Below are positions 15,234 to 22,539 of a stretch of DNA of 32,503 bases, piece after piece. Positions within the stretch are counted from its first letter, which is position 1, and every line of letters starts with the position of its first letter. The DNA comes from an uncultured bacterium (GTDB taxonomy: Bacteria; Verrucomicrobiota; Lentisphaeria; Oligosphaerales; Oligosphaeraceae). A model generated the notes under the pieces. The model was not told the origin of the DNA. It made no database searches and was given only the letters and a program-made list of their open reading frames with translations. The stretch covers positions 1-32,503 of the forward strand of contig CACYQT010000066.1 of the NCBI GenBank assembly GCA_902776645.1, given 5' to 3'. The position numbers and the translations under genes are program-made.

Positions 15234-15258
15234 AATTGTTAATTGTTAATTGTTAATT
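15234..15258. repeat. AATTGTT tandem array (7-bp units)
   Basis: Three perfect AATTGTT units are followed by AATT. The array overlaps the 3' end of the gene at 15246 and supplies, on the minus strand, its final Asn codons and TAA stop. Confidence 0.85.
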
Positions 15259-15833
15259 TTCTTTTGCGTTGCAATCGCCTTGTACACAAGGCCTGCGACG
15301 CCCGCCATGATGATCATCAGAATGACGTTGAAGTTGAAGACGAGAAGCGACAGGAAGCCGATGACGGCCATGATGATTTCAAACGGCCCCTTGAGGATTT
15401 TCTTGCCCAACTGTATGGCTGACAGCAGGATGAGCGCGCAGACGCCCGCGCGGACGCCTTTGAAGACATTGATCATGGCGGGCGTGTTGAAGAAATTCGT
15501 CAGGCAGTAGGCGATGAGCAGGATGGTAACGAACGGCGGGAAGATGACGCCGAGCGTGCCTGCGATCGCTCCGGGCACGCCGGCGATTTTCGAGCCAATC
15601 AACGATGACATGTTGACGGCGATGATGCCCGGAAGCGACTGCATGATGGCGACCGTGTCGAGCATGTCGTCGTTGGTCAGCCATTTGCGCTTTTCGACGA
15701 ATTCGCGGTTCATGGCGGGCAGCATGACGAGGCCGCCGCCCAATGAGACGGCGGAAATGCTTGCGAATACTTGAAATAGGACGAGGCATCGCTTGAGAAG
15801 CGATGCCTGCTGGATGTTTTCTTCAGAAGGCAT
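15246..15833 (-). CDS. Chromate transporter family protein, short form (half 1)
   Basis: The 195-residue product is the first CHR domain of the pair. It has SLGGGLVMLPAM near residue 32 and IMQSLPGIIAVNMSSLIG near residue 70, equivalent to the GGG and P-G motifs of the other half. Its ATG stands three bases after the TGA of the GH38 gene, so translation is probably coupled. Codons 10-17 hold a perfect 11-bp inverted repeat with a three-base loop (15784-15808), which could hinder ribosomes early in the gene. The last residues and the stop come from the AATTGTT array. Confidence 0.88.
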   Translation of the reverse strand: MPSEENIQQASLLKRCLVLFQVFASISAVSLGGGLVMLPAMNREFVEKRKWLTNDDMLDTVAIMQSLPGIIAVNMSSLIGSKIAGVPGAIAGTLGVIFPPFVTILLIAYCLTNFFNTPAMINVFKGVRAGVCALILLSAIQLGKKILKGPFEIIMAVIGFLSLLVFNFNVILMIIMAGVAGLVYKAIATQKKINN

Positions 15834-15836
15834 GTG

Positions 15837-18251
15837 TCAGAGTTCGATTTTGGTGAGCTTCCATGGCGGAAGCGAGACATTCTTGAAGACGACGGGCGTC
15901 TTGACGACGGTCGTGGTTGATTGGTCCGAACGGTTCTGCAGCGTGAGGACAAGTTTGCCGTTGACGGTATCGACCGTGACGAGCTCGACGTCCGGATTGG
16001 AGATGTCGAGGAGGCTTCCGCTGGCGGGAAGTTCGCCGTCATGGACATATGTAAGATAGGCGATCGGGGCGTTGCCGTCCGCAAGGGCGGGGATGTCGTC
16101 CGGATTGGCGGCGATGGTCATGTTGATGTGGAGTTCGCCGCGTTCCGTCGGCGTTTCGATGCCTGTTTCGGGCGTGCTGTATTCATCGCAGGAATAGCGG
16201 CAGGCCTTGTCCAGAGAATAGGTGAAGAAGCCGTTCTGGTTGTCGAAGCTGTAGCCGCCGTCGGCCGCGAATCCAAAGGATCCAGCCGTTGTGTTGCAGA
16301 CCTTTACGTAACGCTGGCCGGGAACCTGGCCGGATTCGGCGCGTTTCGTTTCGCCGCCGATGACGTCGTAGATGACGGATTCCGCCTGCGGGAAACGGAG
16401 CTTGAGGCGGGATGAGCGGTCGTCGCGGATGACGCGCGTGTCGAAGGTGAAATTCGTTTCGCCGCGCCGCAGGGCGACGGTCAGTTCGATGCGCGAATGC
16501 GCGCCTTTCATTTCAACGAAAAGAATCGCCTTTTCGGGGCCGTTCGCGACGGTCTTGACGCGGGTGACGATCCAGACTTCCAGAAGGTTCTGGAGGTTGA
16601 ACGAATCAGGCTCCTCCGCCATGCCGCCCCATGATCCGAACTTGTCTTCATAACGCGCGATGGAGATGGGCAGCGTCTTGCCGTCGGGCATGGTGACGGT
16701 CATATTGTATTCGCCCGGAACGGCTTTGAAGGAGACGAGACCGTTGGAGATGGAGCAGTCGTCGGCTGTGGCGGGATGGTCGTCGCAGGGCGGCGCGAGC
16801 TGCGGCTGCTTGACGTAACCCGCTGTATAGACGGCCCATCCGCAGGCCGGAATCTTCGCGGGGAAGACGAGCCGCTTCCGCCAGACGCAGCCCGGCATGG
16901 AGCGGTGCTCCGTGTGGAGCTCCTGGAAGCGGACGGGCTTGCCGTCCGCGTCGCGCAGTTCGACGATTTGGTCGGCATGCGTGACGCCCCACAGCGGACG
17001 GTAGTCCAGCGAGACTTCCAGTTCGACGAAGCCGTTGTAGGGGCGCGGCGACGGATTGAAGACGATGTACGGGACGGCTTCCGGCATGTCGCCTTCGACG
17101 GCGGGAACCTTCACGGCGACCTTCGCGCAGAGGCGGTTGACGGCTTCGAATTCGGCGCGGCGGGCCGTGTAGGCGACGCCGCCGAGCTCCTCCCGCTGTT
17201 CGAAGAGGGCGCTTTCGATGGCGCTGCCGGGGATGATGTCGTGGAAGCAGTTGAACAGCATGGAACGCCACGCTTCCGTGAAATTCGGCGCAGGGGGTAG
17301 CGACGGCGTCTCCGCCGTCGGTTGCGTAAGATAATCATCGATGATTCGTACACTGTTTTCCGCGCGGCGGAGCAGGTTGGAACTCTTGCGGAACTCATGC
17401 TTGAAGGCGGGAACGGAAGCGTAGCAGCCGCGCAGGCAGAAGTTCAGTTCGGCGGTAACGGATTCGATTTCAAGACCTTCGGATATCTCTTCCTCAAGAG
17501 CGGCGAAGAAAGCGTCGAACGTGGAGAAGCGGACTTCGACTTCCGGATGCTGCTCACGCCATGCCATGAGGTCTTCTACTTGACGGGCCGTCGGGCCGCC
17601 GCCATGGTCGCCGAGGCCGAAGCCCATGGCGATGTTGACGCGTTTGCGGTCTTTGACGCGCTCCAATGCGCCGTCGAGTTCGGGGATGACGGCCGGCCGT
17701 TCACAACCATACCAATTGGAATTGAATCGCGCGGAGAGAATGGACGAGCCGCCATTGCCGACCCAGCGGAAGACATCGTCCTTCAACGGGAAGAGATGGT
17801 TGTTCGGACGCGTGAACGAGAAGTATTTAAAGCCCGACGCCGCATAGATTTCCGGCATGCCTTCGCTATGGCCGAACGGATCCGCCGCCCATGCGACCAG
17901 CGGCTCGATGCCAAGCTCCTGCTTGAAATATTCGCGGCCGATGGTGAACTGGCGGAGGAAATCGACGGTGGACGGCATGTTCTGGTCCGGCTGGATCCAT
18001 CCGCCGCCGACGGCGCACCAGCGTCCTGCCGCCATAAGTTCCTTGATACGAGCGAAGAGGCCCGGATCGGTCTTCTGGATATGGTTGTAGATGGCGGCTT
18101 CGCCGCGGTTGAAGGTGAGTTCCGGAAAGCGGTCCATGAGCTTGACGATCGTGCTGCATGTCTTGACGCCTTCGTTGAGGCCTTCATGCTGGTTCCAGAA
18201 CCAGACGGGATCGAGATGGGCGTTCGGCAGGATGTGGAAGATTTTTTTCAT
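15837..18251 (-). CDS. GH38-family alpha-mannosidase
   Basis: From the ATG at 18251 the product is about 804 residues. An ATG three codons upstream (18260) is equally possible, as neither has a clear ribosome binding site. GH38 signatures are the zinc pair in NAHLDPVW (His12, Asp14), the nucleophile Asp at about 124 in AADPFGHSEGMPEI, and the third zinc-site segment FHDIIPGSAIES (about 355). A beta-rich C-terminal half of normal GH38 type follows. It removes alpha-linked mannose from glycans. There is no signal peptide, so it probably acts in the cytoplasm on imported oligosaccharides. A proline-rich segment QPTAETPSLPPAP just before the HD motif is encoded by a copy of the hairpin repeat (17293-17321). 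Confidence 0.9.
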   Translation of the reverse strand: MKKIFHILPNAHLDPVWFWNQHEGLNEGVKTCSTIVKLMDRFPELTFNRGEAAIYNHIQKTDPGLFARIKELMAAGRWCAVGGGWIQPDQNMPSTVDFLRQFTIGREYFKQELGIEPLVAWAADPFGHSEGMPEIYAASGFKYFSFTRPNNHLFPLKDDVFRWVGNGGSSILSARFNSNWYGCERPAVIPELDGALERVKDRKRVNIAMGFGLGDHGGGPTARQVEDLMAWREQHPEVEVRFSTFDAFFAALEEEISEGLEIESVTAELNFCLRGCYASVPAFKHEFRKSSNLLRRAENSVRIIDDYLTQPTAETPSLPPAPNFTEAWRSMLFNCFHDIIPGSAIESALFEQREELGGVAYTARRAEFEAVNRLCAKVAVKVPAVEGDMPEAVPYIVFNPSPRPYNGFVELEVSLDYRPLWGVTHADQIVELRDADGKPVRFQELHTEHRSMPGCVWRKRLVFPAKIPACGWAVYTAGYVKQPQLAPPCDDHPATADDCSISNGLVSFKAVPGEYNMTVTMPDGKTLPISIARYEDKFGSWGGMAEEPDSFNLQNLLEVWIVTRVKTVANGPEKAILFVEMKGAHSRIELTVALRRGETNFTFDTRVIRDDRSSRLKLRFPQAESVIYDVIGGETKRAESGQVPGQRYVKVCNTTAGSFGFAADGGYSFDNQNGFFTYSLDKACRYSCDEYSTPETGIETPTERGELHINMTIAANPDDIPALADGNAPIAYLTYVHDGELPASGSLLDISNPDVELVTVDTVNGKLVLTLQNRSDQSTTTVVKTPVVFKNVSLPPWKLTKIEL
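17293..17321. repeat. Hairpin repeat copy inside the GH38 gene
   Basis: GGTAGCGACGGCG-tct-CCGCCGTCG matches the plus-strand form of the repeats at 1-99 (GGTAGC, then a GC stem-loop with a GTCcCC/GTCtCC centre). It is read in frame by the GH38 gene and encodes a short proline/threonine-rich linker. Confidence 0.65.
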
Positions 18252-18302
18252 GGCTGGCATGGTGTTGGTTAATATGTTGGAAAATAAAAAAGACAAACTT
18301 AA

Positions 18303-18331
18303 ACTATATTCGTTTTACTGGTAAAATGCAA
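18303..18331 (-). promoter_or_regulatory. Predicted GH38 promoter with an operator-like palindrome in its spacer
   Basis: On the minus strand TTGCAT (18326-18331) is followed after exactly 17 bp by TATAGT (18303-18308). The spacer is largely the inverted repeat TTTTAC-TG-GTAAAA (18313-18326), the position expected of a repressor site. The promoter and palindrome are seen; control by a sugar-responsive repressor is inference. Confidence 0.55.
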
Positions 18332-18360
18332 AAAGCGGAAGGGATTTTCATGGGAGAATA

Positions 18361-18388
18361 TTGACAGTTGGCGGCATTGCATTATTGT
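18361..18388 (+). promoter_or_regulatory. Possible promoter for the glycoside-hydrolase-like gene
   Basis: A perfect TTGACA (18361-18366) is followed after 16 bp by TATTGT (18383-18388), upstream of and in the direction of the gene at 18522. The leader would contain the hairpin repeat at 18390-18415. Confidence 0.35.
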
Positions 18389-18389
18389 T

Positions 18390-18415
18390 GGTGGTAACGA
18401 GGGCGTCTCGCCCTT
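18390..18415. repeat. Hairpin repeat copy in the GH38 divergent gap
   Basis: GGTGGTAACGAGGGCG-tct-CGCCCTTG is a diverged member of the family at 1-99. It keeps the GGTAnC start, the perfect CGAGGGCG/CGCCCTTG type stem and the CTTG end. Confidence 0.65.
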
Positions 18416-18521
18416 GAAGGGGGCAACACCGTCGGTTCCCTGGAGAACCACGTGACGCCGTTGGCTCCTCAGCGTTGAAGAAGAAAATTCATGTCAGTTT
18501 ATTATAATAAGGAAAAGCAAA

Positions 18522-19994
18522 ATGGCCGGACTGTTTTTGAACGAAGACGATTCCAATTTCTTTATGTCCTTCCTGGATAAGGACATGACACGCGAAGGGC
18601 TGGAGGCTTTCATTCGCGGATACATGCGCGGGCAGGTCGGTGCCATCGTGCTGAATCCGAATGCGCAGCGTGCGTCGTATGACAGCCATGTCATCGAGCC
18701 GATCTGGAGCGGCGTGGAAAAGGACGAAGATGGCAGGCCGTCGTTCCGCGGCAAGACGTTGGGGCCGAATTTCCAGATGTGGACAACCAATGCGCGGCTG
18801 TTGCATGAACACGGCCTGAATCCATATAAAATATGGTTGGATGTCATTCGCAGTGAAGGGCTTGAAGGATGGATTTCCTGCCGCATGAACGATTTGCATG
18901 ACGTCCATAACGACGACAGCGTCATGCATGACGCCTTCTGGCGGGAGCATCCGGAATATCGCCGCGCTCCGTATTTCGGCGATTGGTTCGGACGTGCGTT
19001 GGACTATGGTTTCTCAGACGTGCGCGACTATCGCATGGCGTTGATAGAGGAGTTTCTGAATCTGTTCGAATGCGACGGCATCGAACTGGACTGGCTGCGT
19101 TTTCCTGTCTGCCTGAAGCCCGGCTATGAAATCGAAGACGCGGAGGCGGTGACGGACATCGTCCGCCGGACTCGCAAATTGGCTGACGCGAAGGGCGAAG
19201 AACGCCATTGCAGGATAAAGGTCGGCGTTCGCGTCCCATCACGGCCGGATGATGCGCGGCGGCTTGGCTATGACGTGTTGACGTGGTCGAAGGAAGGGCT
19301 GATCGATTCCGTGACGGTCAGCAATTTCTGGCCGACGACGGATTCGGACATGCCGATTGAGATTTGGCGCGGTCTGCTGCGCGACGGCATCGAGCTGAAC
19401 GCGGGGCTGGACATCAACATTGGCGCCTATCCGTCCGCGGCCATGATTCCATGCACGGCCGCGATGACGGCCGGTTTCGCCGCGGAATATCTGCATCGTG
19501 GCGCGAACCATGTGTATTTGTTCAACTACATGAACGGCCTGACGGGCATGTCCAATCCGAAGGAATTCGCGGAAGTTCTGGAGAAGTGCGGCGAGAAGGA
19601 AAGCGTCTATGAAATGACGCGCCGCCATGTGGTGACCTACACGACGCCGCGGCCCGTGGGCGTGCCGATGGACTGCGCATTGCCGCGCACGTTTGGCGGC
19701 GGCTGGCAGAATTTCCGTGTGAACGTCGGCGGCGGGACGAACTGCCGCACAGGTTATGCCGTCATCGGCCTGAAGGAGCCGTTGGCGGAAGGGCAGGAGA
19801 TTTCCATTAAGGCCAACGGTGCGGATTGCTTCGAGACGGAAGAGACGTTCGATCTGGAATTTCCGCCGCATGTGGCGGCGACGGTCGTCCGCCAGATTCC
19901 GATGCGCGAACTGCATGACGGCGACAATGTCCTCTCCGTCCGTCTCGACGGCGGCGAAGCGACCGCCGTTTGGTGCGAGATTTATTTACCCTAG
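18522..19994 (+). CDS. Glycoside-hydrolase-like TIM-barrel protein
   Basis: The 490-residue product has no signal peptide. It reads as a TIM barrel: an N-terminal strand GQVGAIVLNPNAQ (about 38-50), WISCRMND (about 118-125), then YRMALIEEFLNLFECDGIELDWLRFP (about 170-195), where Glu and Asp occupy positions used for catalysis in GHL10-like putative hydrolases (Pfam GHL families). A later barrel part with GLDINIGAYPS and a C-terminal beta-sandwich-like region (about 390-490) follow. It is divergent to the GH38 gene, consistent with a glycan-processing role. The family assignment is moderate and the substrate unknown. Its TAG stop is the first CTAG of an array. Confidence 0.65.
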   Translation: MAGLFLNEDDSNFFMSFLDKDMTREGLEAFIRGYMRGQVGAIVLNPNAQRASYDSHVIEPIWSGVEKDEDGRPSFRGKTLGPNFQMWTTNARLLHEHGLNPYKIWLDVIRSEGLEGWISCRMNDLHDVHNDDSVMHDAFWREHPEYRRAPYFGDWFGRALDYGFSDVRDYRMALIEEFLNLFECDGIELDWLRFPVCLKPGYEIEDAEAVTDIVRRTRKLADAKGEERHCRIKVGVRVPSRPDDARRLGYDVLTWSKEGLIDSVTVSNFWPTTDSDMPIEIWRGLLRDGIELNAGLDINIGAYPSAAMIPCTAAMTAGFAAEYLHRGANHVYLFNYMNGLTGMSNPKEFAEVLEKCGEKESVYEMTRRHVVTYTTPRPVGVPMDCALPRTFGGGWQNFRVNVGGGTNCRTGYAVIGLKEPLAEGQEISIKANGADCFETEETFDLEFPPHVAATVVRQIPMRELHDGDNVLSVRLDGGEATAVWCEIYLP

Positions 19995-20030
19995 AAGTCT
20001 AGAATCCTAGAAATCTAGAATCCTAGAAAA
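19991..20030. repeat. CTAGAANN tandem array B (8-bp units)
   Basis: Five units run CTAGAAGT, CTAGAATC, CTAGAAAT, CTAGAATC, CTAGAAAA. The TAG of the first unit (19992-19994) is the stop codon of the plus-strand gene, and the array ends exactly where the minus-strand tcdA stop begins (20031). It therefore fills the whole space between two converging genes. It has the same unit set as array A (8615-8654), with the third and first variants swapped. Confidence 0.92.
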
Positions 20031-20756
20031 TCAGCCTTTGCGTATCATCGTTATGGCTTCCGCCGCGAGGCGGAGGCCGAAGAGGGCAGGCAGGTAGGAT
20101 ATGGTGCCCAACGGCTTGCGTTCGCCTGGATTCTCCGCTTCGTCCGCATGGTAGCCGCCATTCTGCAAGACGGACGGAAGCTCTGGCGAGAAGCAGACTT
20201 TCAGGCCTTTCTGGATGCCTTCCTTGTGGAGCGCCTTGCGCATGAGCTTCGCCAACGGACAACCGTAAGTCTCTGATATGTCCGTTATTTCGACGGTCGC
20301 CGGATTCGTCTTGTTGGCGGATCCCATGCTGGAAAGAATCGGAATGCCGTGGCGGATGCAATGGAGGATGGCGGCGAATTTCGGCCTCCGTTCGTCTATC
20401 GCGTCGATGACACACGACCATGGCGTGCCGTCCAGCAGCTCCGCGATGTTTTCAGGCGTCAGATGGAGGTTCAGCGGCGTGACATCGACATCTGGATTGA
20501 TGTCGCGGATGCGTTCCGCCATGACCTCTACTTTCAGCCGTCCGATCGTGCTGTGCAAGGCGTGGACCTGCCGGTTGATGTTGGACGGTTTCACGGTGTC
20601 GCAATCGACGAGCGTGATATGTCCAACAGCCGTTCTGGCAAGCGTTTCCGCAACCCATGAACCGACGCCGCCGACGCCGAGCAACAAGACGTGCGCATCG
20701 CGGAGCTTCGCTAAATCATTTTCTCCAATGAGAAGTTCTAATCGAGAGAATGGCAT
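20031..20756 (-). CDS. tcdA: tRNA threonylcarbamoyladenosine dehydratase
   Basis: The 241-residue product is an E1-like ThiF/MoeB-fold enzyme that cyclises t6A37 in tRNA in an ATP-dependent manner. It has the start RLELLIGEN, the nucleotide loop GVGGVGSWVAETLAR (27-41), VDCDTVKPSNINRQ (about 50-63) and the FSPELP motif near residue 190. These set it apart from ThiF and MoeB, and it lacks the Cys-x2-Cys zinc motif of MoeB. It is slightly shorter than the E. coli protein. It follows the ROK kinase by 26 bases; the gap has a two-unit TACTGGAAG-type repeat. Confidence 0.93.
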   Translation of the reverse strand: MPFSRLELLIGENDLAKLRDAHVLLLGVGGVGSWVAETLARTAVGHITLVDCDTVKPSNINRQVHALHSTIGRLKVEVMAERIRDINPDVDVTPLNLHLTPENIAELLDGTPWSCVIDAIDERRPKFAAILHCIRHGIPILSSMGSANKTNPATVEITDISETYGCPLAKLMRKALHKEGIQKGLKVCFSPELPSVLQNGGYHADEAENPGERKPLGTISYLPALFGLRLAAEAITMIRKG

Positions 20757-20782
20757 GTTTTTACTGGAAGACTGGATAGAAG

Positions 20783-21682
20783 TTATCTTGCAAGATGGTA
20801 AGTCGCCACGGCGATGGCGCTCATGATGCCGAGGCTTTCGCCAAGCCCGGCGGGAACGATGCGGCAGGCGGCGAGTGCAGACGGAAGCGCTTCCTTCTGA
20901 AGCTCTTCCCGCATGGAGGCTTCCAAATATTGGCCGGACCGCGTGTAGATGCTTCCAAGAACGATGACCTCTGGATTGAAGCAGTCGATGATGATGGCCA
21001 ACGCCTGTCCAAGATAGCGGCCGCTTTCCCGCAGGACGTTGATGGCCTGCGGCATGCCGTTGGCGGCGGCCATGGCGACGTCCTTCGCCGTGGGATGCGG
21101 GATGCCCGGCAGGCGGTTGGCGGCCAGTTGGGCGATGCCGCCGCCGCTGCAGAAGCCTTCGAAAGATCCCGCCTTGCCGTAGCCGACGGGGCCTTTTGGC
21201 GCAAGGCGGATATGGCCTACTTCGCCTGCGTCGCCGCTGGCGCCTTCATAGAGCTGTCCGTTGAGGATGAGGCCGCCGCCCATGCCCGTTCCATGCGTCA
21301 GATAGACCATGTGGCGTGCGCCTTTTCCTGCTCCGAACTGCCATTCCGCGAGAGCGCAGGCGTTCGCGTCGTTCATTAGATATCCTGTTCCGCCAAAACG
21401 GCTTGTGAGTTCATTGACGATTTCGATATGATCCCATCCGGGCAGATTTGGCGGGGAGAGGACGACGCCTTTCGCGGAGTCGAGCGGGCCGCCGCAGGCG
21501 ATGCCGAAGACGGGGCTGTCGCCTGGCTTGAGCGAATCGACGATGGCGTAGATTTCCGCAAGCGTCGCATGGACGTTCGTGGTGGCGAACTGGATGGGTT
21601 CTGACATGATCTGACCGTTCATGTCAGCCTTGGCGAGCGTACATTTCGTGCCGCCGATGTCGATTCCGATGATGTCGGGCAT
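20783..21682 (-). CDS. ROK family sugar kinase lacking the zinc-binding cysteines
   Basis: The 299-residue product has the ATP phosphate motif IGIDIGGTKCTLAK (5-18), the substrate-binding NDANA with catalytic Asp at 105, GTGMGGG (131-137) and GEVGHI (153-158). These are ROK hallmarks, suggesting a glucokinase or N-acetylhexosamine kinase. The usual ROK zinc site C-x-C-G-x-x-G-C is replaced here by V166-G-Y168-G-K-A-G-S173, so no zinc can be bound there, although the following Glu175 is kept. AGAGG lies six bases before the ATG. It is divergent to rdgB. The sugar is unknown. Confidence 0.87.
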   Translation of the reverse strand: MPDIIGIDIGGTKCTLAKADMNGQIMSEPIQFATTNVHATLAEIYAIVDSLKPGDSPVFGIACGGPLDSAKGVVLSPPNLPGWDHIEIVNELTSRFGGTGYLMNDANACALAEWQFGAGKGARHMVYLTHGTGMGGGLILNGQLYEGASGDAGEVGHIRLAPKGPVGYGKAGSFEGFCSGGGIAQLAANRLPGIPHPTAKDVAMAAANGMPQAINVLRESGRYLGQALAIIIDCFNPEVIVLGSIYTRSGQYLEASMREELQKEALPSALAACRIVPAGLGESLGIMSAIAVATYHLAR

Positions 21683-21778
21683 GGAAAACCTCTGTTGCTT
21701 ATGTCCAAAGAATGAATTTGACCATTATATTAATGAAATAACCAGTGTGTGATTTTCAACTAAACGGAGCGGTTAAAA

Positions 21779-22360
21779 ATGTCAAAAAAGATTGCCTTGG
21801 CGACGGGAAACCGTCACAAACTGGAGGAAGTACGTGCGATTTTGGAGCCGTTGGGCTATGAAGTCCTGTCGTCCGATGATTTCGGCGGCCTGCCGGACAT
21901 CGTGGAGGATGGCGCGACGTTCAAGGAGAACGCCTTGAAAAAGGCCCGTGCCTGCGCGAAGGCGTGGAACTGCACGGTTCTGGCGGACGATACAGGCCTG
22001 GAAGTAAAGGCGTTGAACGGCGAGCCTGGCGTCCATTCCGCACGCTATGTGGCGGAACATGATTTCGCCGCGAATCTGAAGGCGGTCTTGAAGAAAATGG
22101 AAGGCGCGTCGGACCGCAGCGCGCGGTTCGTGACGGTTCTCGCGTTGGTTTCGCCGGACGGTGTTGAGAAGACCGCCGAAGGCGAAGTCCGCGGCACGAT
22201 GGCGACGGAGCCTCACGGCGAAGGCGGCTTCGGCTACGATCCCGCCTTCATTCCGGAAGGCTACGACAAGACGTTCGGCGAACTGCCCGCCGCCGTGAAA
22301 AACAGCATGTCCCACAGGGCGCGGGCGTTGCAGAACGCCATCAAGGCAGGAATCATTTAG
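21779..22360 (+). CDS. rdgB: Non-canonical purine NTP pyrophosphatase (RdgB/HAM1)
   Basis: The 193-residue product hydrolyses dITP, ITP and XTP to monophosphates, keeping them out of DNA and RNA. Signatures are ATGNRHKLEEV (8-18), FKENALKKA (about 50-58), VLADDTGLEVKAL with the metal-binding Asp pair (about 67-79), GGFGYDPAF (about 148-156) and MSHRARAL (about 180-187). Length is normal. GGAG lies upstream of the ATG by about ten bases. It is divergent from the ROK kinase. Confidence 0.96.
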   Translation: MSKKIALATGNRHKLEEVRAILEPLGYEVLSSDDFGGLPDIVEDGATFKENALKKARACAKAWNCTVLADDTGLEVKALNGEPGVHSARYVAEHDFAANLKAVLKKMEGASDRSARFVTVLALVSPDGVEKTAEGEVRGTMATEPHGEGGFGYDPAFIPEGYDKTFGELPAAVKNSMSHRARALQNAIKAGII

Positions 22361-22396
22361 CCTGAGCACGACTTGTCTTAAAAGAGACGAAAGAAG

Positions 22397-22462
22397 CATC
22401 GGAGACTAAAGCGACCGATGGTTTTAGAGTGCGTGGATGGCTTGACTATCCATACCTCTAAA
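22397..22462 (+). promoter_or_regulatory. Two-hairpin leader candidate upstream of PPi-PFK
   Basis: Hairpin 1 is CATCGG (22397-22402) with CCGATG (22415-22420). Hairpin 2 is TTTAGAG (22423-22429) with CTCTAAA (22456-22462), enclosing TGGAT (22434-22438) with ATCCA (22448-22452). No U run follows, only ATATATATT, so this is not a standard terminator. It may be a structured 5' leader or rdgB end. I cannot match it to a known riboswitch. Confidence 0.35.
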
Positions 22463-22539
22463 TATATATTAATATCAATTGTGTTTTCGTTAATTCCATG
22501 ATTCAACCACAGGTATCATCAACCAAAAGGAACCGTACC

